Assembly: GCA_963969595.1 (NCBI GenBank)
Contig: OZ018408.1
Span: 26,784,108 to 26,848,107, forward strand
Source of the DNA: Neckera pumila
Lineage: Eukaryota > Streptophyta > Bryopsida > Hypnales > Neckeraceae
DNA: 64,000 nt
Direction of reading: 5' to 3'
The notes under the pieces are model-generated. The model had not been told where the DNA came from and searched no databases. It saw only the letters and a list, made by a program, of their open reading frames with translations. Shown here piece after piece: positions 24,126-36,455 of the stretch (positions within the stretch are counted from its first letter, which is position 1; each line of letters begins with the position of its first letter). Both the position numbers and the translations under genes were made by a program.

Positions 24126-24914
24126 CTGCACTTCCAAATGAGCATGCCGCTCAGTGCTGTCCGTGTATGGTTGTAAACGCCATATGATAATATATTCTGC
24201 ACTTCATGTCTACTGTCAAATTGCAGCCCAACGTACCTGGCAAGCGTGCTACAATTGGAGGATTGGGGCTTCAATGACTAGCACAAGAAATGCCAACTCA
24301 AACCTTCAGTGAGCATATCTTATGTTATTCATAGTTTGCCAATTGCCAAAACTTTCATGCAGCAGTGTTACTACCTGTTCCCAGAATCTCTGCTGTGCCC
24401 TGCCTGCAATGCAATCAAGTGAAGACTGTCCAGTTGACATTATCTGTTGTTTCTTAAAAAATCTGATCCATCGGGAGAACTGGAAGTTGTTGTGAATATG
24501 GATGTACGGGGATGGTTGGCACATGTTCTTATCAGATATGGTCTCTTTTTATTTGCTAGGTCTCTTTGGTCTTCAATGGAGTGCATTTTGAGTGGTTTAG
24601 GCCTCTCAAAATGCTGTAGTGGCATGAGACAACTTGATTGGGAGACAATCAAGCCACTAGTGCATATGGCCGGACAGGAGCATTGATCTTGTCAAATGTA
24701 CTTGCGAAAATTAAGATATTTCTCACCAATCTGCAATTGTGAGTACAGGAGATGTGGAAAGGGAGGATCCTCTACCTTAATAAATTGTCTCTGGGACGTG
24801 AAAGACCTATGTACTAGATCTGTACACAACATGAGTGACCTCCAAAAAGGTTGTGTCAAGTGGGGACTTCACTGACACCATGACTCTTCAGCCGCCAGCC
24901 GCGCAAATACTTTC
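24126..24914. other. Convergent intergenic region (Arf and KNOX 3' ends)
   Basis: Both flanking genes end here, so it should carry two 3' UTRs. A plus-strand frame at 24447-24686 is open but unrecognised. Confidence 0.45.
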
Positions 24915-27900
24915 TTAGGTTAACAAATGCTCCAGAAGTCCAGCTCCTTCACGGGGAGCGTCTTCGTCATTGAACTCTGGGTTGGGGTGCATGCTCCTCT
25001 CCTCGCTATTCCAGTGTCGCTTGCGCTCATTGATGAACCAGTTGTTGACTTGCTTCAGCGTCAAGTTGCAGAGTCGCTGCAGGTGTGTTTTCTCCATCTC
25101 CTGCACCGCAATCATTTGCTTAAAACCGTACCATTGTAAGCACCTGTAGATTTAACCAAGTGAAGACGTTGGAACTGCATTCCTTAGTAATGTCATTATT
25201 TAACACGGTGTAGTCGTACGCAGCTGCACTCACATGAATGTGGTACGTCAACCGGGCAGAAATTCAAACACTCGTTTATCGCACCTTCCGGCCATCTTAG
25301 ATTTCACAGGTTAAAAGAAACAAACTTGAACTAACAAGAATTTATCGTACACCGTGATTTGTAAATAAAATCCATTTTGTATTTGTGTTTGTTTTGTTTG
25401 ATGTTGCTTTTACATTAGCCCAGTGACAAAAATGAGGATCATGAAGAAGTGATGCTTACTTAGCTCCTATTTACGGTATGTCTGGCATGCTAACAAGGTT
25501 TTTTGAGATGGATTGGACACTGATTAGCTCAAATGTGTCCTAATCTGTCATAAAATAATGCAATAATTTTAGCCTTTCTTCAGCATGTTAATTAAATCAA
25601 GCGTGGTTGCACATGCATGATGTTGATTCAAATACTCAGGCTTGTTATCTAGGGTTTCTTATGAGCAGGCTAAAGTCTGTGGCCCTCACACTCCCGGTTC
25701 CAAAGCTTGGAGCTTCACAAGACAACAACCTCAAACTGAGAGAGTGAAGAGGAGCTAGACAGTACCGAAGGATAAGGCCAGTGCGAGTGGAGGTTAAACC
25801 AGTCCTTCAAGATGCGGCGAGCTGCATCGGGGAGCTTCCCTTTCTTGCGCACCCGACTGAACTCCGCCTTGAGAGCTCCGATGTGTCGACCGTATTTCTG
25901 CTTGAGCGCTTTCTTGAGCTCTTCCACGGAGGCTTCGGGATTTACCACGATGCTTTCGTCGATGTCTGTGGGACATGGCACCAAGGTGCTCTCATCCTCC
26001 CCTGGCGGGATTATATTAGTGTTCTCCGAGTAGTCGTCGCTGTCTTGGGCTCCGTCTCTGGGACCAATCTCAAAGCCGTAGTTGTCCTCCTCCTCAGGTT
26101 TGGCTGCACAAACATGTATCAAATTCAAAACCAGTATTCTGTCAGTGCGTAATTTGATCTATGGACAAACTTTTTAAATTGACCCGAATTGTGATATAAA
26201 TTTGCACTGAGCTCTAGGGCTGCTGTGGATTTACGTTTCAGTCCACTGGACCTGAAAAGGAAGTGAAGTTTTTTGTGGTCAAATACTTTAAATTGGCACG
26301 ATTCAGGCGGCGGCCTAAATTGTGACATTCAAGTGCGCAAAGCTGAAAAAACCAAGCTAATACGGTTACGCAATTCAAAGTTTCAGAATTGTGAAACTGA
26401 TAAGATCAATCTTGTTATATAGATGCAGTTCAAAGTGCAAGAATTGTGACACTCAGACAACAAAGCTCTAAGAACTAAGACCACTATCGATTTAGGTTTC
26501 CAGACGCCAGCCTTGCAAAGTGCCAATGTCGTGAATATGACATTGATTTCGATGTAAAGTTCCAGATGGAATTCTAGAAAGGCCAACTTCTTGAATCTCC
26601 GCCAATTCAGGTTACAGAATTTGACGATATTAATTTTGCTTAATTGTGGTTATACTATAGTCACCTTAAATTTTCGTATGCAATTGAAAAGTACATAAGG
26701 ATGAGGATATTAAAACTGTTACAAACCTGATCCTGACTCAACTACTAAACTTCAATATTCGTTATCTTGGCAGATGTTGGCAGAAATTCACGACACTTGA
26801 AACCTAATTCTACACCAGCCCTGAATTTTAAAAATTGAGTGCTCCAATTTTGGTGTTCTGAATTGTGCCAATAAAACAAAATTGACGGCACTAACTCATC
26901 AAATGAACTCAAATATCAACTTGGTTGAACTTATTAGTAAGCATAGCTTGGGTAAGCATGACTTGGATGAATGTCTATGACAATTGATTTTTTTAATGGA
27001 AATGGAATTGTCTTTAGTCCCTTCTAAATAATGGACAGGTTTACAATCCTTTTCCTTTTTGAAAATGCATAAGAAACTCATGAATATTGAAAGAACAATT
27101 TGCCCTCAAGTGAGTTTGGCTCTTGCACCCACAGCTCAATGAAAGCACTCTCTTTACATATATATTGATTAATTAAAACGCTTGCAAATGATATCTCTCC
27201 CATGGACTTACTTTCAACGTAGTGGCCACAGAGATCTTCCAGCTCCTTGGTGGTTTTGTCCATGAACTGCGTGAACTTGTTGAAGGGCTCCTCCAAGTTC
27301 TCCCGGAAACTCGCTAGCAGGCCCGTATATGATTTCTGTTGTAACTCCCACACGGATTCACATCACATTACAAGTGTGCATCGATATACAATTATCTACC
27401 AACATACTTTGCAAGCTTGGCTTCAGAAAACAGGTACAAAGCAGGTGACGAATTAGACGTACCATGCAGTGGTCAAGCTCAGGATCCTGGCCAAGCTCAG
27501 GATCCTGGCCAAGCTTGGAAGTATTACGACCTCCTTCGTGATTCCGTTGAAACTTCTTGGTGATGTCGTCCAGTTTGACAAGAAGCTCCCTCGGTGCGCC
27601 AATCTGCACGCAGTGCATTGAAATCATTAATGCCTAAGTGCTCAAACTAAAGATAGTAAGGTTGCTTTTGAAGATTTATAATAAATAATTGAAACTAACT
27701 ATATCATTGATTCATGATTTATGTAGTCAGAGCATTCCTTCTTCTTTCCATATTACATGATTTTTCTTGAAGCTTAGTCACTGAATAGTAATTCGGTGAA
27801 ATGGAGTTTTCGCAACATTCATCATCCTCCAAATGGATGCTTAAGCGCTTAGGGGCTTAGGGGTTAATTGTCCAATTGGTAACTAAGACTAGAATCACCA

Positions 27901-28969
27901 ACTCAAGCATGATTCGCAATTTCAGTTGAGCGGAAGCTCGACAGGAGACGATCAAACATTGTTCAAAAGGTGAGTTTCTGACCTTGAGGATCGCGATGTG
28001 ATTAAGTACCATCTCAGGATACAGCGGATGATCGCAAATGGCAACTCTGAGTTCGTCGTGTAATTCGTTGGCACACCCTTGAGCTTCTTCTTCATCGCCG
28101 TCGCTTAGTGTCGACATCAACGATGGTCCATATTCCTGAACTCAAACACCAGTACGTACGGAAGGCTGATATTGTACTCGTTTTTGCAATGAGTTAGTAC
28201 AACACTGTGCAATGTATTTGCAACTACTTGAGATTGTCACAGTTTTGCAACAGTTTCGGCTTAGATATGCATCGGTTCCGTGCCCAAGACTTTTACAACA
28301 CTGTTACAAGTTTTTAGTGTAGTGCGGAACAGCTACAAAACCATTGCAAACTACTTGTTGATGTATTGCAACTGCGACTAACTTCCTGTTGTAGTGATCG
28401 AAAGCTACCGGAATGAAATGGAATGTAACCATATTCAGATTCCTAAATAATATGACCGTTTCTTAACTTTTTTTTCACTCTTTCTGCGTGAAACGGAACT
28501 CAAGAACATTGTATTCTATATAGAGGCTCGAGAATCACGCAGTTTCAGGCAATCGAAAGTAGAGAATGAGCAAAGTTAAACGAAAGGTTCTGGTTTCTGC
28601 CTGAACAGAAGATGTGATTGCCGTTAAAATCTCTGACGGTGTGAAGCCAAGCTCACGGGGAAGGAGTGGCACAGCTTCAGCATGAGAGCTCATGTTCAGC
28701 GAAGATTCATTGTTGACATTGCTTCCCGACGCCAGAAGCAGAATTCCATCAGGCGAGGGTATAAGAGCTTCATCCACGCTTGCGTTGATGTGGACGAAGT
28801 TCGCGTACACAGCTGCAGTGAGAACTTCATGAGCCGAGCTTAGCGACGAGCCTGAAGAGTCGGTGTCGAGGTATGGCTGCTTTTCAAAGAGGTGAATAGG
28901 ATGGGACGGAGACGCCATCACCTCCATTGCCACATCCTCAGCTTGTTTACCTCGTTGCGTTTCCTCCAT
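24915..28969 (-). CDS. KNOX: KNOX-type TALE homeodomain transcription factor (class I-like)
   Basis: Six exons join in frame to 434 aa: 28969-28607, 28135-27983, 27603-27463, 27335-27212, 26103-25766 and 25100-24915. The N-terminal 121 aa are low-complexity. The KNOX1 half of the MEINOX domain follows (ANELHDELRVAICDHPLYP ... LKIGAPRELLVKLDDI), then a PELDHCM junction and the KNOX2 half (SFRENLEEPFNKFTQFMDKT). The ELK domain begins ELKKALKQKYGRHI and runs into KKGKLP. The homeodomain has the TALE PYP insert (HWPYPS) and helix 3 VNNWFINERKRHW. RKRHW is the class I form (class II has RKRNW). The intron right after PYPS sits at the classical KNOX homeodomain position. The Q-to-E change in WFINERKR is unusual. 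The exon 1 donor is the weakest boundary: GTTCAG at 28606, with a GC donor 6 nt downstream as the alternative. It probably acts in sporophyte or zygote development in complex with BELL proteins. Confidence 0.92.
27476..27511. repeat. In-frame 18-bp tandem duplication in KNOX exon 3
   Basis: AGCTCAGGATCCTGGCCA occurs twice in a row and duplicates LGQDPE just before the KNOX2 half of the MEINOX domain. The frame is kept. Confidence 0.95.
28150..28398. mobile_element. Degenerate MITE in KNOX intron 1, related to the upstream repeat
   Basis: The block shares TGCAATG-G-TAGTACAACA, GGTTCCGTGCCCAAGACTTT and the end CTTCCTGTTGTAGTG with the sequence at 29120-29332. The CACTACAACAGGAAG end suggests a CACTA-like non-autonomous element. 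Confidence 0.6.
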
Positions 28970-29049
28970 ATCTGCGACCCATTGACACAACTCCAGAATA
29001 TATAAACTTCTTCAGCATTGAACGACTTCCACAATATATCAACTCCTCC

Positions 29050-29332
29050 ACTACAGTTACAGAAGTGAGATTGCAATAGTTTTTCCAATAGTTTTATAGA
29101 CTGGCAGAAATCTATTACCAAGTTTGCAATGGGCTAGTACAACATTGTGCACTGTATTTGCACATACTTGAGCTAGAGTGCAATATGTTTTGCAACAGCT
29201 TAGGAAAAGCTGTACAATGGTTCCGTGCCCAAGACTTTTGCAGCAAGAAAGACCATGAGTGCACAACCGCTAAAAAAACTAATGCAAAATAATGGATGTT
29301 GTGTTGCGACCTCTACTTCCTGTTGTAGTGCT
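29050..29332. mobile_element. CACTA-like MITE upstream of KNOX
   Basis: It starts CACTACAGTTACAGAAGTGA and ends ACTTCCTGTTGTAGTG. The ends are partly complementary and the inside matches the copy in KNOX intron 1. Its right part overlaps the first unit of the triplicated array. Confidence 0.5.
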
Positions 29333-30113
29333 CGCATAGAAGATGAGCTCGTTCCGATCAAGGTGATTAGAACCCAAGTAGTTTGCTGCGGTGGAATGAA
29401 CAAGTTAAGAGTGTGGCGACATACCACTTGGAACGGGGAAACTCAGTTTCACAAAAACTCAGTGCCAGTCTGAAAAAGATGTTTGTTTTCACGATGCTCT
29501 TTGAGTGAGAGCACTTCAGTCTCTTTGCTACAGTCTGAGTCTGCAAAACCGCTAAAAAACTATTGCAAAGTAATGGATGTTGTGTTACGACCTCTACTTC
29601 CTGTTGTAGTGCTCGTACAGAAGATGAGCTCGTTTCCCAACAGGTCATTTGAACCCAACTAGTTTGCTGCGGTGGAATGAACAAGTTAAGAGTTTGGTGA
29701 CATATATACCTTGGAACGGGGAGACCAACCCTCCGACAGTCCCACGAAAACTCAGTGCCAGTCTGAAAAAGATGTTTGTTTTCACGATGCTCTCTGAGTG
29801 AGAGCACTACAGTCTCTTTGCTACAGTGTGAGTCTGCAAAACCGCTAAAAAACTATTGCAAAATAATGGATGTTGTGTTGCGACCTCTACTTCCTGTTGT
29901 AGTGCTCGCACAGAAGATGAACTCTTTCCCGATCCAGGTGATTTGAACCCAACTAGTTTGCTGCGGTGGAATGAACAAGTTAAGAATGTGGCAACATACC
30001 TTGGAACGGGGAAACTCCCTCCGACAGTCCCACAAAAACTCAGTGCCAGTCTGAAAAAGACGATGCTCTCTGAGTAGTGACTCCGTTTGCTACAGTCTGA
30101 GTCTGAGAAGTCT
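29258..30113. repeat. Triplicated 282-293-bp unit upstream of KNOX
   Basis: Three tandem units begin near 29258, 29542 and 29836. The anchor GCTAAAAAAC lies at 29269, 29551 and 29844, giving spacings of 282 and 293 bp. Each contains TACTTCCTGTTGTAGTGCTC, GTTTGCTGCGGTGGAATGAA, CTTGGAACGGGGA and AACTCAGTGCCAGTCTGAAA. Translations of the units carry stops and shifts, so this is repeated non-coding sequence. Confidence 0.93.
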
Positions 30114-31424
30114 TTGGGCTTGCACAACTTCGAGAGTCTAAGCTCTAAACTCGTAACTTCAAAACAAGTGTAAATGGAGATAGCTAGCGACTGATTCTTC
30201 AGCTTCTGCCTTCTCCCTCTCAGTTTTCAGTCGTAGGGAATTGGAACCGAAACGGACTACTTATTGATGTGATGAACGAAGAGGACAATGAATTTGCAAG
30301 AAATTCAATTTGGATATTAAGTCTTGTAGCTGAGCTGGAAACAAAAGATGAACTTCAGTTTAAGCTTAAGTTTGCGTGAATGAAGGAACGTAAGTACTCC
30401 TTATTACATTCCTTGGCATTAACGTGAATGAACAGTGAAAATCAACTTGTATTACTTCAAAAAAAAATAAGAACTTTGAATGCCTAGAGAAAGTAAGGAT
30501 TATGGTGGTTTTCAAAAGTACAAAAAATCATCTTATAATTCAAATGAGTGAAAATTGTTCAAATAGATGAAAAATAATTCATTTCAATGAAAGTTTCAGT
30601 GTAACCCCTTTCAAAAAATAAATTGTCTAAGAGTGTAGGTGGAGGGATTCATTTCACCGAGTTATACCTACTACATTAACTTACTTTATATTGAAACCAA
30701 CAATGGGGTAAATTAACCTAGCTTGCTTTTGAGACTATCTAGTAAGAATGAAGAATTCGTGCACAAGGTGCACTATGTGCATTGTAAACCCATACCTAGA
30801 CTTAAGCAAAATCCAATTGTACATATTAAAATCAAAGGGAAGATGTGCTTGTAAACCATTACCTAGACTTAAGCAAAGTTGTACATATTAAAATTAGAGG
30901 AGAGTTGCGGAGAGATGCTATTTATATAATCCATTCAACATGGATTTTTTTAAATTCATTTGATGGAATTCCACAATTTTGGTACTTTCAAGGCACTTCA
31001 TGGCCTAAAGCCTAAATCTATTTGAACAATAATAGATTTTAAAGCTTTCTACATTGTAATGTCACAACTATTTTTTTGCACACATAATTTGCTTATTTTC
31101 CCTTCAATATCTTAAAAAAAAATAAAAAATGAAGTCATAATACTTGTAGCTTTGCAAAACTTATTTAATTTCATTTTGTTAGGCATCTAAACTTCCTATA
31201 CACTTTAGTCTATACTTATTTTCACAAAGCACTTATTTAAATAGAAAACCTAGAAACCAAGATGACAAATCACTTAGTTTTATATTTCATTTCTATCCCC
31301 TAAATTATAGCAGCCTCCATTTTTTTTAATATCATAAGGAATTAGTAAGATTAATCTTGGTTTCAAATGTTTCAAAGGACAATAGTTATTTTTGTCATTC
31401 CACCATTATAATTCAGCTGTTCTT
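30114..31424. other. KNOX far-upstream region grading into AT desert
   Basis: Up to about 30.35 kb the composition is gene-like (possible distal promoter or leader). After that it is AT-rich without recognisable coding sequence. Confidence 0.45.
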
Positions 31425-31745
31425 ATTATGGTATAGTAATGATTCTAGAGCACACAAGAGTTTGTCAGTCATAGATAATAATTGACCTTGTTGTTGTACA
31501 GTAATGATTCTAGACCACACAAGAGTTTGTCAGTCATAGATACTAATTGATCTTGTTGCTATACAGCAATGATTCTAGAGCATACAAGAACTTGTCAGTT
31601 ATAGATATTAATAGTCATTGTTGTTGTATAGTGATCATTATAGAGCACACAAATAGCTTGTCAATCACAAAACTTAATTGTTTTGGTTGTTGTATAGTAA
31701 TGACTCTAGAGTATACAAGAGTTTGTCAATCATAGATATCAAACT
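31425..31745. repeat. Tandem repeat, about 64-bp unit, five copies
   Basis: The unit contains TATAGTAATGATTCTAGAGC, then CACAAGAGTTTGTCAGTCAT and AGATA. Five imperfect copies follow one another. The open frame across them is a by-product of the repeat. Confidence 0.88.
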
Positions 31746-33722
31746 AACCATTTTTGTCCATTGAGACATGGGAGTTATGATAAACCACTTACTAAATGTC
31801 CACCTTGCTAAAGTTTCAACTATTTTAATCCTATTGTAAGTTCAACCAAAGTGTATCCGAAGCAACCAACATGTGTCATTGATTAATTTTGAAAATATAG
31901 CATTTATAATCTTTGAACCGCTAGAGTTCTTTAAGCTCCCGTGGAGCTTTCTGAATGCTCAAACACTTCTATACAACGTCAATTTTGATTAAATGAAAGT
32001 GAAACCTTTTCCAATGATACAATTATGTACATTTTTTAAACTTCCTAAAGATATAATTTTTTTTCCCTAATTAAGTGCTTAAGTCAAAAGATATGGGAGT
32101 CAAACATTTAGGGGCACTGATTTGGACAATATACTAAAAGAGAGGGCAAGCAATCAAGCAACATGTAAAGGCCATTAACTTTAAACATTTATTTCTTGCA
32201 ATCTATGAAGCCAAATCATCTAAAAATTTTTCCACTCGTTTTCATAGTAGTATAGAAAAACCATTTGTAGTTGAAATGAAAAAAAAATTCCAATGTTTAC
32301 TCAATGCTCTAAATTTTGAAATTTTAGAACAATTATAGAACCATTACAATTTGTCTTAGTTAATTAAATAACTTTATGAAAAAATTGGAGTAACATATTT
32401 CTTAGAATAAATAAATAAATGCCTAAATCATAATTAGGATGAAATCACCAACAATGTGATCATGTTTTGTAGAATAAATAAAAAACCTAAATTATAGTAC
32501 CTTTTAGCATATCTTTTATAAGGATTCACGCAATTCCAAACTTTTCAAATAATCAAGGTATTAAATTACTAATGTTGTTATGAGCTTTATAATAGCTTTT
32601 GGAAAAAAAAGTGAGACTCCCAAACCCCCAAACTCCCAAGGGATCTCCTGGTATTGAGATGGATTTTTGGAAGTGACAGAGTTGCAAAAAAAAATGGAAA
32701 AAAAAGGTGAAAAAAAAGGTGAAAAAAGAACTAATAAAATTTCTAAGCTCTAGAACCCCTAGGGGCGTCTTGGTACTAAGAGGGGTTTTAGGAGGTGATG
32801 GAGTTGTGACAAAAATAAATTTAAAAAAATTTAAAGCAAAAATATAAATATAAATATAAATATAAAAATAAATTTGAGAACCCCAAACTCTAGATCCCTC
32901 AAGCAACCTTTTGGGGGTGACAAAGCTAAGACTAAAGAAATATTGAATTGAATAATTTACTTAAAAGATTCAACTTCCAAACCCCTCAAATAGCCTTTTT
33001 GTGCTAAGAAGGGTCTTTGATTCTGGGGGGTGATGGAGTTGCAATTGAAAATAGATATACTAATTTACGCTCATTAGCTATAAAGATTCTAAATTCTTAA
33101 CAATATACTAAATACCTCACAAATTTAAGTCTCACATACTCTCAAGCTCCTACACTCACATTATAAAGTTCACAAAATAGCACTCCAGAATAAATCTTTA
33201 GCCATGTGAAGCCTAAATATGTTTAAAGAAATCGGCCATTTTACATTAACCTCTATATCAAAATGTGTGTTGAAAATAGAAATCTTCAATAATTAAATGA
33301 ATTTAACGGAATAGATTTGCACCAGACAAAAAGACATTTATATATTTATATCTAAAATTGAAAAGAAGAAGAAGACAAAAAGACTATGTACACCAATATC
33401 ATAGTAGGAAGATAAATAGAGTAGATGTTAGGAAAAAAATTCAAAGAATTGAATTCTAAAACGCAAGAGCACACGAGCGGAAGGAAAAACATGATTTATA
33501 AAATCTATATTAGGAGGCATTTTTTCTAAAATTCATAAATTTTATGAGACTTTTCTGGAATTTTGTATATTTTAGAAGTAAAAATGCTCAATGTGGAAAG
33601 GTTTTTATTTCATAAGTTGCACAAAGGAAATTAATTAAGTCCATCTTAAAAATGCTAAATTTTCCTCATAGATTTAGAATTGTTATGCTCACTTAACTTT
33701 TACATCTAAAAAGTGGTTGTGA
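31746..33722. other. AT desert with imperfect repeats at 32610-33045
   Basis: No gene is visible. Between 32610 and 33045 about four diverged units recur, each with a CCCCAAACTC-like start and a GGTGATGGAGTTG-like end, separated by poly-A tracts and an AAATAT microsatellite near 32843-32870. Confidence 0.5.
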
Positions 33723-34190
33723 AGGCTTTATCTTTTTTAGATCCAAAATTGGATTATTGCAATTACCAAAGGAAATATGGCCTATGGATTTGGGTGAAAA
33801 TGTAAAGGTGATATAAAAATTTATTTAAACAAATCATTTGAAGTTAGTAATGAAAACTCAAGATTAAAAATAATGCTATGTATTATAACAAAAAACTATT
33901 GAGTTGACAAGTAGCTGTTTAATTTCAAATCTATTTTGAAGCATTATTTATTGAAAATTTATGAATACATATTATACCTATCATTTTTTATATTTGATTT
34001 TTTTTTGATGAATACAATCTTGATTTGTAGAAAAGGCAAGAGTTTAATGGTGAATACTGAAGATTGGCACTTTTTCTTGAAGAAGGCCCCCGCAATGTTA
34101 AAATCTATGTGGGCACAAACATACAATTCTATTTTATAAATTTAGGTAATTGCAATAATCCAATTTTGAATCTAAGAAAGATAAAGAATA
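33723..34190. mobile_element. Foldback element with about 45-bp inverted ends
   Basis: The left arm (33723-33769) reads TAGATCCAAAATTGGATTAT then TGCAATTACC. The right arm (34145-34190) is its inverse, GGTAATTGCAATAATCCAAT through AAAGATAAAG. The 375-bp centre has no convincing coding content. It is likely a MITE, but target duplications were not resolved. Confidence 0.75.
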
Positions 34191-36227
34191 TAGTTATGTC
34201 AATTAGTATTATATTTAGCTTTTTAATGACCAAAGTAGCATTCAAAATTTAAATAATGGATGAATGCAAATACATCTCAAGCATACAAAAATGCATTTTT
34301 TTGCTTTGCAAATATTCCATAATTCAAAATATACTAGTATGTTTGGCCTAAAAAAGTAACATTTTGTACTAAAAAAATGACCCTTCAAAAATCACTTGAA
34401 TATAAAAGTAAATAAATAATCTTTAAAAATCACCATGATGAGAATACAACAATTGAATATAGAAGAGAAAATTCTTGCAAAAATCACAAATATTCAATCT
34501 TCAATCACTTTCAAAAGGAATTTTTAAATTTTGACTTTAAATCGAATTAAAATATATTAGTTAGTGTAATATTTGATCTCATCATATAGATATAATCTAT
34601 AAATTATGTCTTACAACTATTATTTGAGAGTTGTTGTTAGTTGTTATTCTAGGTTGTATTTTATAATACATCTTTACAATTATAGAAACTAATTTAGACT
34701 ATCTTGTCTTTAAGGGGTCATTATAAGGTAGTCGCAAAACCTCGTATACAAATTATTACATTTAAGAGCATCCTCAATGCAAATGGTGAGTGGTTTATTA
34801 TTATTGCATTTGACGGATGACAATAAAACGTTGACCCAAAAGAACCTGGAAGAGATTCAACAATTTGAAGGCCTCTTCAATTCCTTCTGCTTACATGGCA
34901 TTTTCTTAATTTATACTTTAACCTCCAAATGAGCTACCCAAACCTTTAACAATGCAATCATTTTGTGATCAAAGAATAGAAAGTGTTAGGTGGTTTAGGG
35001 AATCTAAGTATTTTGACAAGGTTGAAGCGCCTACTTTGGAAAGTGAAAAATAAGAAAATGAAGATGACTTGATTCGCCATAAATCATTATAGTGTGTAAA
35101 TATTGGCGCAAGCCTAAGGATGTTCTCACGGGTGTTCTCACTAAAAGAAAATTTGACACATTCTAGCTAATGTTTTGTATTAGATTTAACATAACTATGT
35201 TGGATATAACCCAATTTTAACGTAAGTGTGACTAAAATAATGATGAAACTAAGTTATTTGAATACAATTGTATTAAATTTGACACAATACATCAATTGGA
35301 ATGTGTGACATTCCTTCTAATGTCTACTACAACATATAAGGTATAGGATTCTAGCCCACTCTTCTGTGTATTCATAAACATTATGCTCTATATCACGACA
35401 TGACCTTGGATTCCTATTGCCAATTTTGTAATTGAATACTACCACGCTGGAGCCTTGCATAATTGACTTTTTACATATTCTAAGGACTTTATTCTTTAAA
35501 GTGCACAAGTTTAATTTCTATATAACAAATTATAACCAATGTAGGATTTAAAATAAAAGGCTCTAAAGTTATTTAAACTATTCATAGAGGATTATAAAAC
35601 AAGGCATGTTAGAATATTATCTAACAATGGAGATACAATAATTGAACAAAAAACAATAATATTTCCTTTTTAATACCTTATGCATGCATGCAATTTTGAA
35701 GTTTTTATAGTGGCCCATAAGAAAGTGCTTCTTTAGGCACATTTTCTAGAGAAAAAATTTATTACATTAGTCAAGTACTTAACACTTTGCATTATTTTTT
35801 TGATAAAATACTTTTTATAATATAAATTTTTGTTTGCAATATGAAAATAGAAAGATAATTCAATCTGTTTTGTATTAGAAAATAAATTTTTTAAAATAGA
35901 ATTCCATTCAAAATCAAGCAACAATCATAGAATGGTTGATTGGTCATTACCAAAGGGTTACAATCAATATTTAGGGTTAAAATCTCTAGCCAACATGGGT
36001 TTTGATAAAAGTGCATACAATGTGGTTGAAATGCATGTTAAAAAATTACATATTCAGAATAATTTGTATCTACAATTTGAACATATTTTAAATAAAATGG
36101 ATTCAAAATTCTTTAATTTGTTTGAAACATATATTTATTGAAAAAAGACACATAAATAACACTATTTACAAAACCTCATATATATTGAAGGGATCCAACA
36201 TATGCGTAAATCCTTGGTTATATTAAG
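34191..36227. other. AT desert; no gene
   Basis: A 69-codon frame at 35932-36141 has an ATG and a stop but no resemblance to known proteins. Nothing else is supported. Confidence 0.5.
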
Positions 36228-36455
36228 CATTTGATGGAATAAGGGGGGTCATTACATACCTAAATAATCCTTTGGTTTACAGAACATCAAATGGAGGGAG
36301 CGAGTTCATTACGTACCTAAATAATCCTTTGGTTTAATTGTTTAAACAACATCAAATGGAGTGAGGAGAGTCATTACATACCTAAATAGTCCTTTGGTTT
36401 AAACAAAATCAAATGGAGTGAGGGGGTGCAACGCATGCCTAATTCCTTAGTTACA
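36228..36455. repeat. Tandem repeat, 57-65-bp unit, about four copies
   Basis: TACCTAAATAATCCTTTGG occurs at 36257, 36314 and (one change) 36379. The last, decayed copy is near 36435. Each unit also has ACATCAAATGGAG. Confidence 0.88.

Noticed and set aside
29200..30127. Minus-strand frames repeating an IPPQQT motif upstream of KNOX
   Set aside because: They are translations of the triplicated non-coding unit, with stops and shifts between units.
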